Below are positions 51,351 to 63,599 of a stretch of 64,000 bases of DNA, in pieces (position 1 is the first letter of the stretch; each line of letters starts with the position of its first letter). Location: NCBI GenBank assembly GCA_946699065.1, contig CAMPDV010000188.1, positions 310,001-374,000 on the forward strand, given 5' to 3'. The position numbers were made by a program, and so were the translations under genes. This DNA is from Loxodes magnus (lineage: Eukaryota > Ciliophora > Karyorelictea > Loxodida > Loxodidae). The notes under the pieces are model-generated. The model worked only from the letters and a program-made list of their open reading frames with translations. It had not been told where the DNA came from and searched no databases.

Positions 51351-52389
51351 TTCTTTTATTGACTTTCTTTATATTTATGGCAAAACATTTTATTATCTCT
51401 ATTTATTTCCCCTTATAAAGTACAAGCTTCATCAAATCAAAGAATAATATTCCTAAGAATAGAGTTTTATTTACTTGTTATTTTTATCTTCTCAACTACA
51501 TTATATGAATATGAGCTTTACTATAAATTAATTCACTTCAACCAAGAAATCAAATCAAATAAAAGCAAGAAAATTAACTTAGTAACATATTCTCTTCAAC
51601 TGTCTATTCTTTCTATCTAGAAATGAAATTCTGTTGAATCTTTATAAAGTACTTTGAAAATAAAATAATAAAGCTTAAGCTAGAAATTAATTTTATTATG
51701 CTTTATTTTAATTTTATTTAGTTTAAAAGCATGCAAATACTTTTATTCTTCCTAAGCATTGCTTTATTAATTTCAATTTAATACATATCCTAACTCCTCT
51801 AACTTCTAGCAACTCTCAGCTTGTAAATAACTATTATAAATACTACTAACTAAATGAGATAATATTAGTCATATATATGGATTTAGGTAATCTCCTAATT
51901 TTAATAACTAATTAATTAGCTTTACTATTGCTTAGCCCTGCTCTTCAAGATATTTGTAATTTTATTTTTTTAAGTTATTTTTAGGTATTTTCTGAGATAA
52001 ATAGAATAGAACTTAAATTAGGTATTTACTACTAGAAACTTTCTCTTTAATAAAAAACTTAATTTTTATTCTTTTTCTTGACTCTAGCAACTTCCTTATT
52101 TACTAGCTTGAAGCTATTTAAATTACTAAACTCATTTACACTTCTATTTCTAAGTCTGAAATTAAAGTAATTAAAATTAAAGTTCTAAAAATATTTATTA
52201 TCCAAGACTAAACTTAGTTCTAGAAGCAAGAGAAAAGGGTTAAGTAAATAAAGCTTAACGATTGCATTTTTCTAACTAAAATTAGAGAGAGTTTTAATAG
52301 ATGACAAAGGAAATTAATTATAAGAGAAAATAATCTGTAAATAAAGGGTTTATAAGAATAGGCAAGATAGTTTATAAAATAAATATAAA
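51351..52389. other. AT-rich spacer
   Basis: About 1 kb between the tRNA and the next start codon. Nothing recognised. Confidence 0.5.
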
Positions 52390-53883
52390 ATGAAAAAGAC
52401 TTGTAATTATAAGGATTGCAATTTATCCTTAGAAGACGGTATGGAACTGTAATGTGGCCATTTATTATGCATGAAGCATTGGAGAAATAGTTTTGCAGTA
52501 CATGATATAAAATAATCTAACTTTGATAAAAAATTATTTGTTTATGAATGCAATCTAAAACATGAAACAACTCTTACTCAAGATCAAATTAATAAAGCTA
52601 AAATGTTGAAAGTAAACTTGTTGGAAGAAAGTAGTTCAAGTACTGAATATTATGTTAATTCTGATTACGGCAATAGTAGTTAAATTGATTGGCAATCTTA
52701 GAATATCTAATTTTGTGCTTAGATTAGCAATCTAAATATGGAAATAGAAAACTAAAAGTAATAATTAAATAAATTATAATAATAAATTAATTATCAAGCA
52801 AGCTAACTATTAGAAAAGGATTAATAGATAACTTTTTTGCAAAGAAGTAGTCAAAGCGAGAGTTTTAATTATAAGTAGAGCATAAATACTCTGCAAATTG
52901 AGAATGATAAAATGAAAAATAGTAATAATGAAAAAGAAGCCTTAATTTAGAAACTATAAAAAGAAAATAGTTTAATGTAATAAGATATAAATCAAAAAGT
53001 GAAGGAATCTCAGTATCTATAAAAAATAAATAATATACTAAGTCAAAATTCAGAATAATTTTAATAAAAAATAAAGGAATAATAATAAACCATTAATGAG
53101 TTCCATTCTAAATTTGTTTATAATATAAGAACATAGATAAATTAAGTTTAGTAATATTAATAATCATGCATGATAACTGGCTGCAAGGAAAAAGCTGATT
53201 TGATTTAACTAAATTAATGCAAGCATTAATTTTGCATAAAGCATATGAAACTCTACATAAGGCAAATCACTAAAGGATATTTCATATAAGCAAAATATGA
53301 TAATATACAAATCCAAGCTAATTGTTTACTTCTACAATGCAAATCAAACTTTGAAATTACAACAGAGATTATCCAAAATATCCTTAAAGATGAATTCGAT
53401 TAATATTTAAAATTTGCTGAACTTAGATAAAAATATCTATTTACAAAAGAATAATCTTGCAATTATTGCAACCAACCTAGAAAAATTTATTTCGCTAGAA
53501 ACTGCTAATGTATGTAAAATGGAAATGACAACACTAGGATGTGCCTTGATTGTGTAGTTAAAAACGTTAGGTAAAATTCTCAAGAAAAACTAAAATGTTG
53601 TTAGAGTAACTTAAAAGTTGAACAGTAGCAACTTTTAAGTTTCATGAAATAGAACACAGATATTCAACTAAAATAGCTCTTATAAATGAATTTCTTTGAA
53701 TGGAATGTGTGCTAGAAATGCTTAGGCAATTAAGTCTTGATATTAATCTGTGGACATTAATATTGCTTAAGGTGCTTTTAAAACTAGATTACACCTTATT
53801 AACACCAGCTCAGTTGTATGGAATGCTAAACTCCATTTCATCCAGAATTAGTTAACAAGCTATATAGCTTCAAATAGCAATGA
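52390..53883 (+). CDS. RING/IBR-type coiled-coil protein (RBR family member D)
   Basis: 497 aa from ATG at 52390 to TGA at 53881-53883, with no TGA inside. An N-terminal finger (CNYKDCNLSLED, CGHLLCMKHW) is followed by a Gln-rich coiled coil (about residues 95-235), a second finger (CMITGCKEKADLI, CKHQFCIKHM, from about 257), an IBR-like cluster (CLLLQC, CNYCNQP, CQCMQNG, CLDC, about 300-390) and a C-terminal RING (CQKCLGN, CGHQYCLRC, CMECQTPF, about 439-475). This is the layout of RBR ubiquitin ligases, so E3 activity is inferred. The gene is the inverted, 3'-near-identical partner of 12311-13852; the first 130 codons have diverged. Confidence 0.85.
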
Positions 53884-54471
53884 AAATTTTATTTTTAACA
53901 TTTAAATTTATACTAAACTTATATTGATAAAGATACTTTTATTTAAAATCTCAATCCATTCAAATCTTTAAGCATTCTTAATAATATTTGAAAATTTAAA
54001 TTTTAACTACAAATTATGAATATACTAGGAGCTTTTTTACAGAAAGCTATTAGTTCATATTTATTTAAATTTATTTAATATTCTTAAAGCTATTCTTATT
54101 TAAGTTATTGAAAGATATAATTTAAAAACTTAAAAGCTAAATCGATAAATTTAATTTTAGTCATTGTTGAATTTCTCATTTTTTAGTTAAAGGGAATACA
54201 ATTTTGTTAAAAATGATTTTAGATAATTAAAGTAAAAAAATGAAATCTAAATTATTTTGCTAATTTAAAGATAATTTAGTTATTTATTGCTAATAATTTA
54301 GAAGATATAAAGCAAATAAATCTATTAACTAATTTGTTGTTTTAGCTTTTATTAAGGTCTCAAGAAGATAAAATAATAATCTTGATACAAAACAAATAAG
54401 TATCATCTGCTAAAATGAGATATAATATACAATGATGCTATCAAAATAACTTTAAATTAAAAAAGTTCTTT
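53884..54471. other. Convergent intergenic spacer
   Basis: 588 bp between two 3' ends; AT-rich, no gene or RNA recognised. Confidence 0.5.
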
Positions 54472-55848
54472 TCATACTCTCTTTTTGTAATAACTCTTTG
54501 CATTACAAAATTCTTTTATTGAATGAGTTCCAAGCTCTCTTCCAAATCCAGAATCTTTTACACCTCCAAAGGGCACAAGCCAATGACTTATCACTGGATG
54601 ATTAATGCCAACAAGACCTGCTTCTATCTAAGGTACTAATTCTTCTTAGACTTAGTTAATTTTTTCGTTTGCAGTGCATATCACTGCTCCAAGTCCGTAT
54701 TTAGAATTATTTGCTAATTAAATCAGTTCTTCAATAGAACCCGCAGTAATAATAGGGAATACTGGACCAAATGTTTCCTCTTGAAACACAGGCATATCTG
54801 GAGTTACATTGTCTAGTACAGTAACTTCGAAAATATTAGCCTGAGTATTTTATCTTTTTTATCCTCCTTTCAAAACTTTTGCTCCCATTTAAACAGATAA
54901 CTGTACCTGTGCTTCTATACTAATGATTAAGTCAGGTCTTGCCAATGGTCCTAGTTTAGTTGATTCTTTCATTGGATCTTCATATTAATATGTATCAATT
55001 TCCTTAAGAAGAGCTTAGACAAACTTATCTTTAATAGATTAGTGAACTAAGAAGCGTTTGGGACTAATGCAAACTTAACCAGTAATTGCCAATCTTGCTG
55101 TTACTGCTATCTTTGCTGCTTCAACTGGGTCTGCATCTGGAAGTACAATGAAAGGATCAGATCCTCCTAATTCAAGCACACATTTTTTTAAGCTAAGACC
55201 TGAAGTAGTAGCCACTTGTTGTCCTGCGAATCTACCTCCTGTAACAGTTACTCCCCTAACTCTATCATCTTCTATAACTTGCTTTATATCTTGCGCAGCG
55301 ATAAAAGAAACATTGAACTACTATTTCCATCCTGCTTCATGTAGCAATTCATTTATTTTTAAAGATGTTTAAGGGACATTTTCAGCAGGCTTCAGGAGCA
55401 CTTTGTTACCAGCCATCAAAGCTCCTCCAACAAATTTAATAGGAAGCCACAAAGGAAAGTTGAAAGGCTATATAGATAAAATTAAACCTAAAGGATCATA
55501 TCTAACTCCCATTGTTACATTGTTATCATTAAACTCCTCGCCTTCTAGAAATTTCGGTGCTTTCTCTGCAATAAATTTGCAAAAGTTAGCAGTCTTAGTA
55601 ATTTCACCCTTAGACTAGCTAATAGGTTTTCCCATCTCCTATGTAATTAATGTAGCCAATTATTCTTAGTTTTACATTAGCAATTCTCCAAACTTTACCA
55701 TATTCTATTGTCTTTCTTACATAGTTGGGACAGGAGACTTAGATAACTCTTCTAAAATATCTTCAATTTCCTATTCATTTGCGAAGTTGAAATTTCCAAA
55801 TTCAACGTTTGTCCAAGGATTAACTGATTTAAATACCCTGGAAGTCAT
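54472..55848 (-). CDS. Aldehyde dehydrogenase, succinate-semialdehyde type
   Basis: 458 aa from ATG at 55848 to TGA at 54474-54472, the usual length for this family. Motifs in order: IQPFNFP (Asn130), KPAENVP (Lys153), TVTGGRFAGQ at the NAD-binding loop, VLELGGSDPF (Glu226, general base), GQVCISPKR (catalytic Cys260), EETFGPVFP and PFGGVKDSGFGRELG. Closest in feel to the bacterial YneI/GabD group, which oxidises succinate semialdehyde to succinate with NAD(P)+. No mitochondrial targeting peptide is evident, so a cytosolic site is likely. All catalytic residues are present. It is a single-copy housekeeping gene here, convergent with the RING/IBR gene downstream. Confidence 0.93.
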
Positions 55849-57171
55849 TTTTTATTAAATGAGCAAAACCTTATTAAATAAGCTATCTCACTCATTTTAA
55901 CCAACTTATTACACTTATAGGTGAAATCTACATTCAATCATTTTATCTTCATCTAAAATTAACTTAGCTTAATATAAAAATCTCGAAGCTGGCTGTTTCA
56001 ATAAAAAGTAATCTTTTGATTATAAATTTAGCTTGAGAATATCTTCAAATATAAGAATTTATTAACTAAGAATATAAATAATTAAAGCTAAAAACTAGGA
56101 ATATAAACTCAATTAGTAACTTATTAGTGATGCTATTCATAATAAGGCTTAAATAGATTTTCATTTAGAGTAATATCTTAAAAATACACTATCTGTTTTA
56201 TACAAGGTACTTGGCATTTTTACTTTGAATGATAGTTGTGCCTAAATATTTATCTAACTTGCTATATCAGATAGTTTCTTTTTATTAAATAAGAGAGGAA
56301 GATATGGTAATAGATAGAGAAGCATTAGTATGCTTTAATAAATGGTTTAATTAGCTAAAATAAATGATAATATCATTTATTAAAATAACCTTATTAAACT
56401 TACACAAAACTAGATTTGTTATTATAGTAATATAAGGCAATACAACTCAGTATTAACATCACAATATCTATTAATTCAAAATAATAATATAATAGTCTTC
56501 ATTCAGAGTCAAAGTAAAATATAATAGATATTAACTAAACTAAGGTATTATATAAATAAAACTTTTGCTTTATAAATATTATTAAATCTAGTAGAGGATT
56601 CTAAGTAATCTATATTTCTAATATTTTTGCTTTACTCTCTATTTTGATGATTTAGAAGTTTATCTATTTATAAAGTTTTGCTAATATTAGTGATTAAATC
56701 TATTTTAACTCTACTTTAGAAACTAATGTAGTTAAGAATATTAAGTTTGTTTCAGTGTTCGATGTCCTTTAGTTTAAATATATCAAGTATTTAAAGTATA
56801 TCCTTTAATTATTAATGTACAGTCTAAAAGTATAATATTCTAATTTATATAAGGCTCTAATATTTCTAAATAAAAAGAAAAGGATCTAAGGATATGTCAG
56901 TAATGCTAATAGTTTGCTAGTTCTTTAGTATTCATAATTCCTTAAATTTATGACCTAATTTACTATAAGCTTTCAATGAATAATTTTTATTTAAATAGAT
57001 ATACTAAAAAGGAAGATTTAGCTTAATATAGATAAATAAAGCTTATGAAATAAAAATTTAAAGCAGATATAAAGACATCTTCTACTACCAAATCTTTGTA
57101 AACAATTATTATTTATATTTGTAAAGATATGGATATAATTATCTTCTAGGTTTATAAATATAAAACAGATG
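55849..57171. other. AT-rich intergenic DNA
   Basis: 1.3 kb with no recognised gene, RNA or repeat. Confidence 0.5.
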
Positions 57172-59466
57172 TCAAATGTTAATTGGAGCTATAAACTTCC
57201 TTTGTTCATTCTGATTCCATCCATTAAATAATTTATTTTGTATATACTTCTCTACTTTTTCTTCTCCTTCTACCAAAGTGTTGCATGAATTATCTAATGT
57301 AAAAACTGGATAGATAAGCTTTCCATTTTCTTTATATGCATAATGGTTACTAATGAATTTGAAGTCTTTTGAATTTAGTTCTTAATGCAACCATTTTAAA
57401 TATAGCTCTTCTCTACTTAAATTTTATTTTGATAAAATCTAATTTTCAAACTGTTTGTATCTTATGGCTTATGAACTTTAAAAGCTTATTCCCAGTTAAT
57501 TAAATATATCTTTCTAAGTCGATTCTACATCCCCTAAGTGATAATATTTTGGAATCTACGAATTTATTTAATGTAATTTAAGATAATTTGACAAAAACAA
57601 CAAAAGGAAATGGAAAGGATCATGTCAATAGAACTCGTCAAGTCAGGTGGGAAATATGTGCTCTAACATTAAATAAGAACTTGCAGCATTTACATCAAAA
57701 TAAATTCAATTTCACATTTCTTCTGCCTTACTCTTTTTTTGAAGACATTTTAAAGATATATGTCCTGATATCCATATAATCGAGATTTGCTTCCCAATCA
57801 AAGGATTTTTATACCAGAATTCATAACTTCATACAGCATAGTCATATAAATCAGGACTTAAAATATTATCATTTTCCACAAATATGACAGCTGGACTATT
57901 TAGAAATCCCATTGTAAAGTTTATAGCAAACATCTGATTTCTGCAGATTCTCCAATTTCTTACGTATAAGGCAATATCAATCTATTCTTTTACTTCAGGT
58001 GGATATTTCTGATCTGGTAGGTATATATGCAGCAAGTTTATTTTCTATTTCCATTTTTATATTAACTCCGTAACATCACTATCATTTCCTGCTTAAGATA
58101 CTATTATCAATGTTTTGTCAATGTTCTTTATATTTTGGATATATTAAAAGAATATGCTTGTAATTTCTATTCTTTTGTAGACAAGAGTGCATATAGGAAT
58201 GAAAAATACTGGCAATTTTTTTCTTATTTCTCTATATTCTTCTAAGTACTTTTCATAATATGGCGTTGGATCTAGACTTCAATATTTAGTTACATTTAGC
58301 AATTCTAATCTCTAGTTAAAGTCATCCACTACTTAATAACCTTCATCAACTTATCTTTATGACAGATAGATACTTTATCCTATTTTATAAGAAAGCAATT
58401 TTACATTTTCTTTTAGCTTATAGCCTCAATCTGTGTAATTACCCAAAATTTCCTTCAATCTCTATTGATTTTGTAATTAAACTTAGTAAATTTACTTTCA
58501 CTTTAATTTAATTCATTAATGCTTCTCAAAATCAGTAAAGTAGAAGTTATTTAGGATAATTTCTTCTCTTCTTAAAATCTAAATATTTTAAGCTTCATTG
58601 ATTAGTGTATCAGTTATTAGTAGATTATCGATCATTCCATCTAATATTAAGCTTAGCTTCTCGCTTCCACCTTATCTATATTTATCCTTTTTTACTATTC
58701 TACTTCCTATTCTAAGAGCCAATCCATTCTAAATCAGTCTATAAAAGCTTTTCTTCTCAAATACTTTCTTTCCGTTAATAAGTAAATAAATAACTTAAGT
58801 TTAGTTATAGCTTCCACCTTATGCAGTAAAGGAGAATGAAAGGTGATTTCAAATTCCAAATTTAAAATTCTGATACATTAACATTTCAATGCATCCCTTA
58901 TCACTACCAAGCTATGCATAGAGATTATTATCAATCAAATAGAAAGCATATCCTCAGTAATGTACCAACTTACCACATCCAAATAAACTATTTCCAGCAA
59001 TAGTTTGATAATTTTTACTACTAAACTGTTTGTTCTTTCTAACTATCTCACTATTATTAGGATCTTACACATTAACTCAAATATTAATTGTAGTTTAAGG
59101 AAAATCCATTGATTTAGGTCCTTTTCCTGTAACTTTCAATTATTTATCATATTTGGTTTTATAATGATTAGACTCTCTGAAATAAGTAGTCTAAAAGTTC
59201 TATTATAAAGTATTTGAAATCTAAGTAGCTTGGTTTGTTATTAGTTATAGATTTTAAAGGAATAGGTTTACAGTTATATTTTATTAAGTCTTATTCCTCA
59301 CAAATTCTTTTTCCTTTACTTAACTCTAATTTCTCACGTTTACTACCTACGCTAATTTTTTATAATCTGTTAAAGAATTGTTAAAGAGAAAATAGGTAAG
59401 TGCATTTATAATAGCAAAGCATCCTATTATTAGTATTATTTTAGCTGTTTTGGTTATTTTAGACAT
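57172..59466 (-). CDS. Type II membrane LamG plus GT13-family glycosyltransferase (copy 2)
   Basis: 764 aa from ATG at 59466 to TGA at 57174-57172. A signal anchor (AKIILIIGCFAIINALTYF) is followed by a short stem, a LamG-like domain (about residues 105-295) and a GT13 domain (about 400-640) with PVFFIPICTLVYKR and ENDNILSPDLYDYA. The LamG half is almost identical in DNA to copy 1 (59150-58570 against 31735-32310). The stem and the GT13 half have clearly diverged, with synonymous and conservative differences. Both copies keep the acidic motif, so both are probably functional. The stem is about 50 residues and the C-terminus about 80 residues shorter than in copy 1. Confidence 0.8.
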
Positions 59467-59994
59467 TTATATCTAATAATTAAGCTTTCTATTTTCTAGG
59501 CTTTATTTCTTAATTAAAGGAAAAAGTTCAATTAAACAATGAAGCTCAATATCTTATATTTATTTTATTTCCCTGATATTAGTTCTGTTATGAGCTTATT
59601 AAACAAATTAGTAGATTTTTATAATAAAGGTTCTGAATAAAAAATTATAAATAAATAAAAGCTTAGGAAGGTCTATAGAGATTGGTATCTTCTTTAAGTA
59701 GGAAAAGTTAATAGTTTTATACCCTTTAAATAATGAAATAATTCTATAAAATCTTTAAGGGATATTAATGCATCTAATATTTGCTCGAATTTATTGCTAT
59801 TCGGATTAAAGATTCTTAAATATATTATGAAAATAAATTATAAAAGTCATAATTTGATTCTTAGTCTTCCATTACCAAATAACTATTTAATAGGAGCAAG
59901 TAGAAGCTAATATCATATAATAGTTTAATTATATTCGTTAAATTTATCTATTTAGATAGGCGTGAGTCATTTTTATATGCAAATACAAAATTAA
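59467..59994. other. AT-rich spacer
   Basis: 528 bp between the GT13 start and the ORF1 element's 3' end; nothing recognised. Confidence 0.5.
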
Positions 59995-60893
59995 AAGTTT
60001 GACGTTCTTGGAGGCATTTCAACCTCTTTTCCGTCAACTTTTAGATTGCTCTAGAGGCTAAATATAAAAGTATGAAAATCTATGTAACTCTTCTCTTTGC
60101 CATGCTTGTTGTCCTTTAATTCTTCTTTCATCAAGATACTAGATGTCTTTTTTCTTGCAAATTTCCCTAAGTTTGTTTCAATAATATATTTCTCTTTCTC
60201 TTTTTAGTCTTAGTTATTATTATCTCTTCTTTTTGTTTTCCAACTACTTCTACTAGTTTCAGTACATTCACTTGAAATTGAGAAATTTCTAGCGCCTTTT
60301 CCACTGATGCTTTTGAAATTTATAATAATAGAATCTTCGTGATTGATGCTTAAGTTGAAATCTTGAGTTATTTCCACCTTCAATTATCATTGGATCATTC
60401 TTTTATTCTTTCAGTTCTATTTAACGCTGCAATTTGTACTGGTTTTCTTCTAATTTTTCAACTTTACTGATTAGCTCTTTTCCCTTCTAATGTTAGTTTT
60501 GAGATTAACTGCTCTAGTTTTGTGAAATGTTTCAAAATGCGTTAAGGTCTCTTTATGAGTTTCGATTCTATTTCCTCTGGAAGTTCAAGTTTTTCCATTT
60601 ACTTTTTATTGTCTTTCTTCAATCTTTTAACCTCTTACTAGAGGACCAGCACCACTTTAATCAGCTAATCATAGCTTATTTATTACTATGTGATGAGATC
60701 CGAGACTTCCGAGCGTATTATATTTTTAGCCTAGATTCTATGCTTTTCATCCGTCGTGGGAGACTAATCTTGATGGGTGACCTTTTTGGTACCCTTTTCC
60801 TGGTATTAGTCTTCCTAGGATGTCGTTAACTATTGCTTTTTTTAGAGCCGCGAAAAATTCTTGTTTGAATCCTGATATCTTTTTATTGTTGGT
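59995..60893 (-). mobile_element. LINE-type ORF1, decayed, zinc knuckle lost
   Basis: Homologue of the plus-strand element at 35700-36555. It has the coiled coil SYDQLIKVVLVLQQEVKRLK and the C-terminal motif SNLKVDGKEVEMPPRTSN. At the knuckle the three Cys and flanking positions are replaced by Phe, Tyr and Arg, mostly explainable by G-to-A changes on the coding strand. The conserved pieces fall in more than one frame. It is therefore an old inactive copy. Confidence 0.6.
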
Positions 60894-61639
60894 CATTTTA
60901 TATATAAAAGTTTATTAAAGAGTCAAATAGAGTATTAAAATAAAAAAAGGTATTAGAAGATTTATTTTGTTTAAAGCTTTTATACTTAATCGAGGTTATA
61001 TTGAAATTAAGTGTTTTATCATAATCATTGCTATGAATCATTTTAGTTACCAAAGACTTAGATTTATAACCATAAGCTTCTAGGATTAGATTATTATAAA
61101 TATAGCCTTAAATTACAAATTTAGTATGTGATATATTAAAGAAATTTTTTTTTGCATTAGCATATTACTTAAATATTTTAATATATTATCCTCTCTAAAT
61201 TCTATTTATTTGCATAATTTCTCGGTTCTAGGTTTTAGTTGCTAATTAAACTGTTTTTATAATTCTAGGACTTGGTTTGCGTTATTTAGATCATAAAAAC
61301 GATAAGCTTAAGTATATTTTTAATGTTTTATAAGTTTATTCTTTTTCATCTTTATCATAAGTATTTTTCATACTTTAAGCAAATATTTAAATCTTGCATC
61401 CGTATAAAGTATATAAGCAGGATAATGTTTATTTTGAAGATAATGATGTATAGGATTATATCTAAAAATGAAAGCACTGATTCTTGCTATTTTAGAGGGT
61501 TAATTCTTGTTATATATGAAACTTCTGTAAGGTAATACCAATTTTAAATATTTCCATTAGATATTTATATAATGCTATTTGTTAATTTATATAAGTAGCT
61601 TTATATTTTAGTTCTAGAAACCATAAATTAATTAATTAA
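60894..61639. other. AT-rich intergenic DNA
   Basis: No supported gene or RNA. Confidence 0.5.
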
Positions 61640-61939
61640 ATTAGCATTGGACTACCATTGTTTGGTTCACCACGAAAAAATAAAGAAATCAAATTTAATT
61701 ATTAGTAATAGGCTAGATATTTTTCTAGCTTCATCTGGTCTCTTTGCTTCTTTTCTTCTTCTCTTCTGTTTTTATAATCAAAATTGATTGCCTTCACTCT
61801 TCAATTTCTTGTAATTCTTCCAAAGGTTGGAGTTAGAAGGGGTTAGAGAACATTGAAATATTAGTGTCAACTGACTCAATTAGGTTAATTCTTCTAAGTA
61901 ATAATTATTTTTAATCTTAGTCATGTCTTCGCTGTTTTC

Positions 61940-62170
61940 TATTTCCTGATCAGAATAGCGACATGTAGAGTCAGGATAACTCTGAGATCTGGATTTCGGT
62001 TCCCTCTAGTCGACCTCTTGTACCGATAGAGAACCCTCAAACAAGTAAGGTTTATCACACAATGGGCCCGTCCTTACTTGTTTGCAGTGGCCTCTATTGC
62101 AAGAGTAATTGATGTAGACATGACTGCAACGGATTACCTACTCGGTCGACTAGAAACTAGAATCCATTTT
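61940..62170. other. Structured GC-richer foldback, candidate ncRNA gene or hairpin-bearing ORF
   Basis: Four nested perfect inverted repeats are visible: 62005-62015 with 62144-62154 (11 bp, TCTAGTCGACC), 62015-62020 with 62100-62105, 62026-62031 with 62092-62097, and 62038-62050 with 62072-62084 (13 bp). Another small hairpin (AGAGT/ACTCT) precedes them. Base composition is far richer in G and C than the surroundings, as at the MRP genes. On + a T4 follows at 62167-62170. The minus strand also has an open frame from ATG at 62168 with several Cys (CSHVYINYSCNRGHC), running to about 61650. I cannot decide between an RNA gene, a small protein gene and a foldback element. Confidence 0.5.
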
Positions 62171-63180
62171 AAAAATGAATATATAATAATAGTGGATATA
62201 AAAATTTCAATATTTTGAATATTGGAACAAATTGTATAGTTACATTAATATACAAATTATGCTTAAATAAAGTTTTTATTTTCATTTAATCTCATTAAGC
62301 TTCTTACTTAAATTCATCTCGTAAACTTACTTGAATATGCTCTTCTTAAATTTCATCTTTTCAATTTAAGTAACTTATTGATCTTTCATTTTTCAATTTG
62401 AAAATTTCTAATCTTATCTTCTATAATTGCTTAAGAAAGGCTTTGACTAATTTACCTACTTTAGGAAGTTAATCTCTTGAGAAATTCTAATTGATATAAG
62501 TTTAATCATATAAATTTAGTTTTTCTAATCTTTACCCAAAAGTAAATAATGGTTAGAAAATTCCTAAAATAAATCTCTATAATCAAGACAATTAAAAATT
62601 TGTTCAAATTCATCGAAATCTAAGTCATATATACAAATTGTACTTGGTTAGATACTAATGTGATGTTAACTGAGTTCGTAATATAAATGATAAGAGTAAT
62701 TTCTCAGTTTTAAGATGGAATTAATCTCCTAAGTAAGATTTCTATTCAATTTCTTGTATTAAACTTAAGGAAATACACTTTAGTTATTTTATACTTGATC
62801 TATTGTTCTTTTTGCAGTAGGCATAAGTGTGTTCCTTAGGAAACATTCTTAGAAAAACCTGCTTTAGATTTTATTAGTAAGATGCTTATAAAACTCTTGA
62901 AAAGTACAAATTTTTTAAACATCAAGTTGATACATTTATATGGTTAATTATATTAAGAGCATTTTTAAAGAAAAATATGAGTCTGAATTCTCTTGACTGA
63001 TTTAGTTTAACTTAAAGTAAAAGCGCATGAACTTCATTGTTTCTAAATAGACAAACGGAAGTCAATTTAAATCAATAAAGTAAAACTCATTAAAATTAGA
63101 TTAGCAAGATCTAAAGGCCATTCTTGATATTAATCTTTAAAATTTAGTTATTTTATTAATATTATAATATTTCTTTAAAA
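62171..63180. other. AT-rich intergenic DNA
   Basis: Nothing secure. A short plus-strand stretch near 62855 (PALDFISKML) resembles a kinase subdomain XI and could be a pseudogene scrap. Confidence 0.4.
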
Positions 63181-63182
63181 CC

Positions 63183-63480
63183 GCCATAGTTGTTCGAAGG
63201 TGAACAACAAGGTCATCTTCATCAGAGGTTGGGGAAGTTAAGTACCCATAATCGACTTTATGTCTTCCTTTGCTTTGGTTTGGCCTCAAGACATAAGATT
63301 CTTAGACCTTCGACGTTGGCTTGATTTGTTTTGTTTATTTTTAATACTGGAACGAAAAAGAAATAATATTGCGAGCTTCATCAGAGGTGGGGAATTTAAG
63401 TACCCATAATTGACACATGTCGTCCTCTGCTTTGGTGAGGCAATGAGACACAATCCTGCCATGTCCTTGGACCTCCAGCA
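63183..63480. repeat. Two diverged tandem copies of a GC-richer unit
   Basis: The block CTTCATCAGAGGT-GGGGAA-TTAAGTACCCATAAT occurs at about 63217-63253 and again at about 63377-63411, each followed by related sequence up to CCTTGGACCTCCAG or CTTAGACCTTCGAC. The units are about 160 bp apart. Both are richer in G and C than the surroundings. They lie beside the LINE at the right edge and could be part of its 3' region or a short interspersed element. Confidence 0.6.
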
Positions 63481-63599
63481 AGTATTAAAGATTGCGAGTA
63501 TTCTAAAATTATATCAGTATTGAACAGTATTTTTATCAGTATCTGATAATTTTATCAGTAACAAACATTCTTGTCTGTATGAAACATTTTTTTTAAAGA

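Noticed and set aside
55148-55618. Two plus-strand frames of 74 and 71 codons
   Set aside because: Antisense to the aldehyde dehydrogenase.
57588-57779. 63-codon plus-strand frame
   Set aside because: Antisense to the GT13 domain of copy 2.
60527-60829. 100-codon plus-strand frame rich in Phe and Leu
   Set aside because: Antisense of the Lys/Glu-rich coiled coil of the ORF1 element.
62780-62930. Protein kinase fragment (PALDFISKML)
   Set aside because: Only one short stretch resembles a kinase; no catalytic loop or DFG nearby, so it is not annotated.
63225-63260. Similarity of GAAGTTAAG to 5S rRNA internal promoter
   Set aside because: Only nine bases match, other 5S control elements are missing and the second unit has lost the match.
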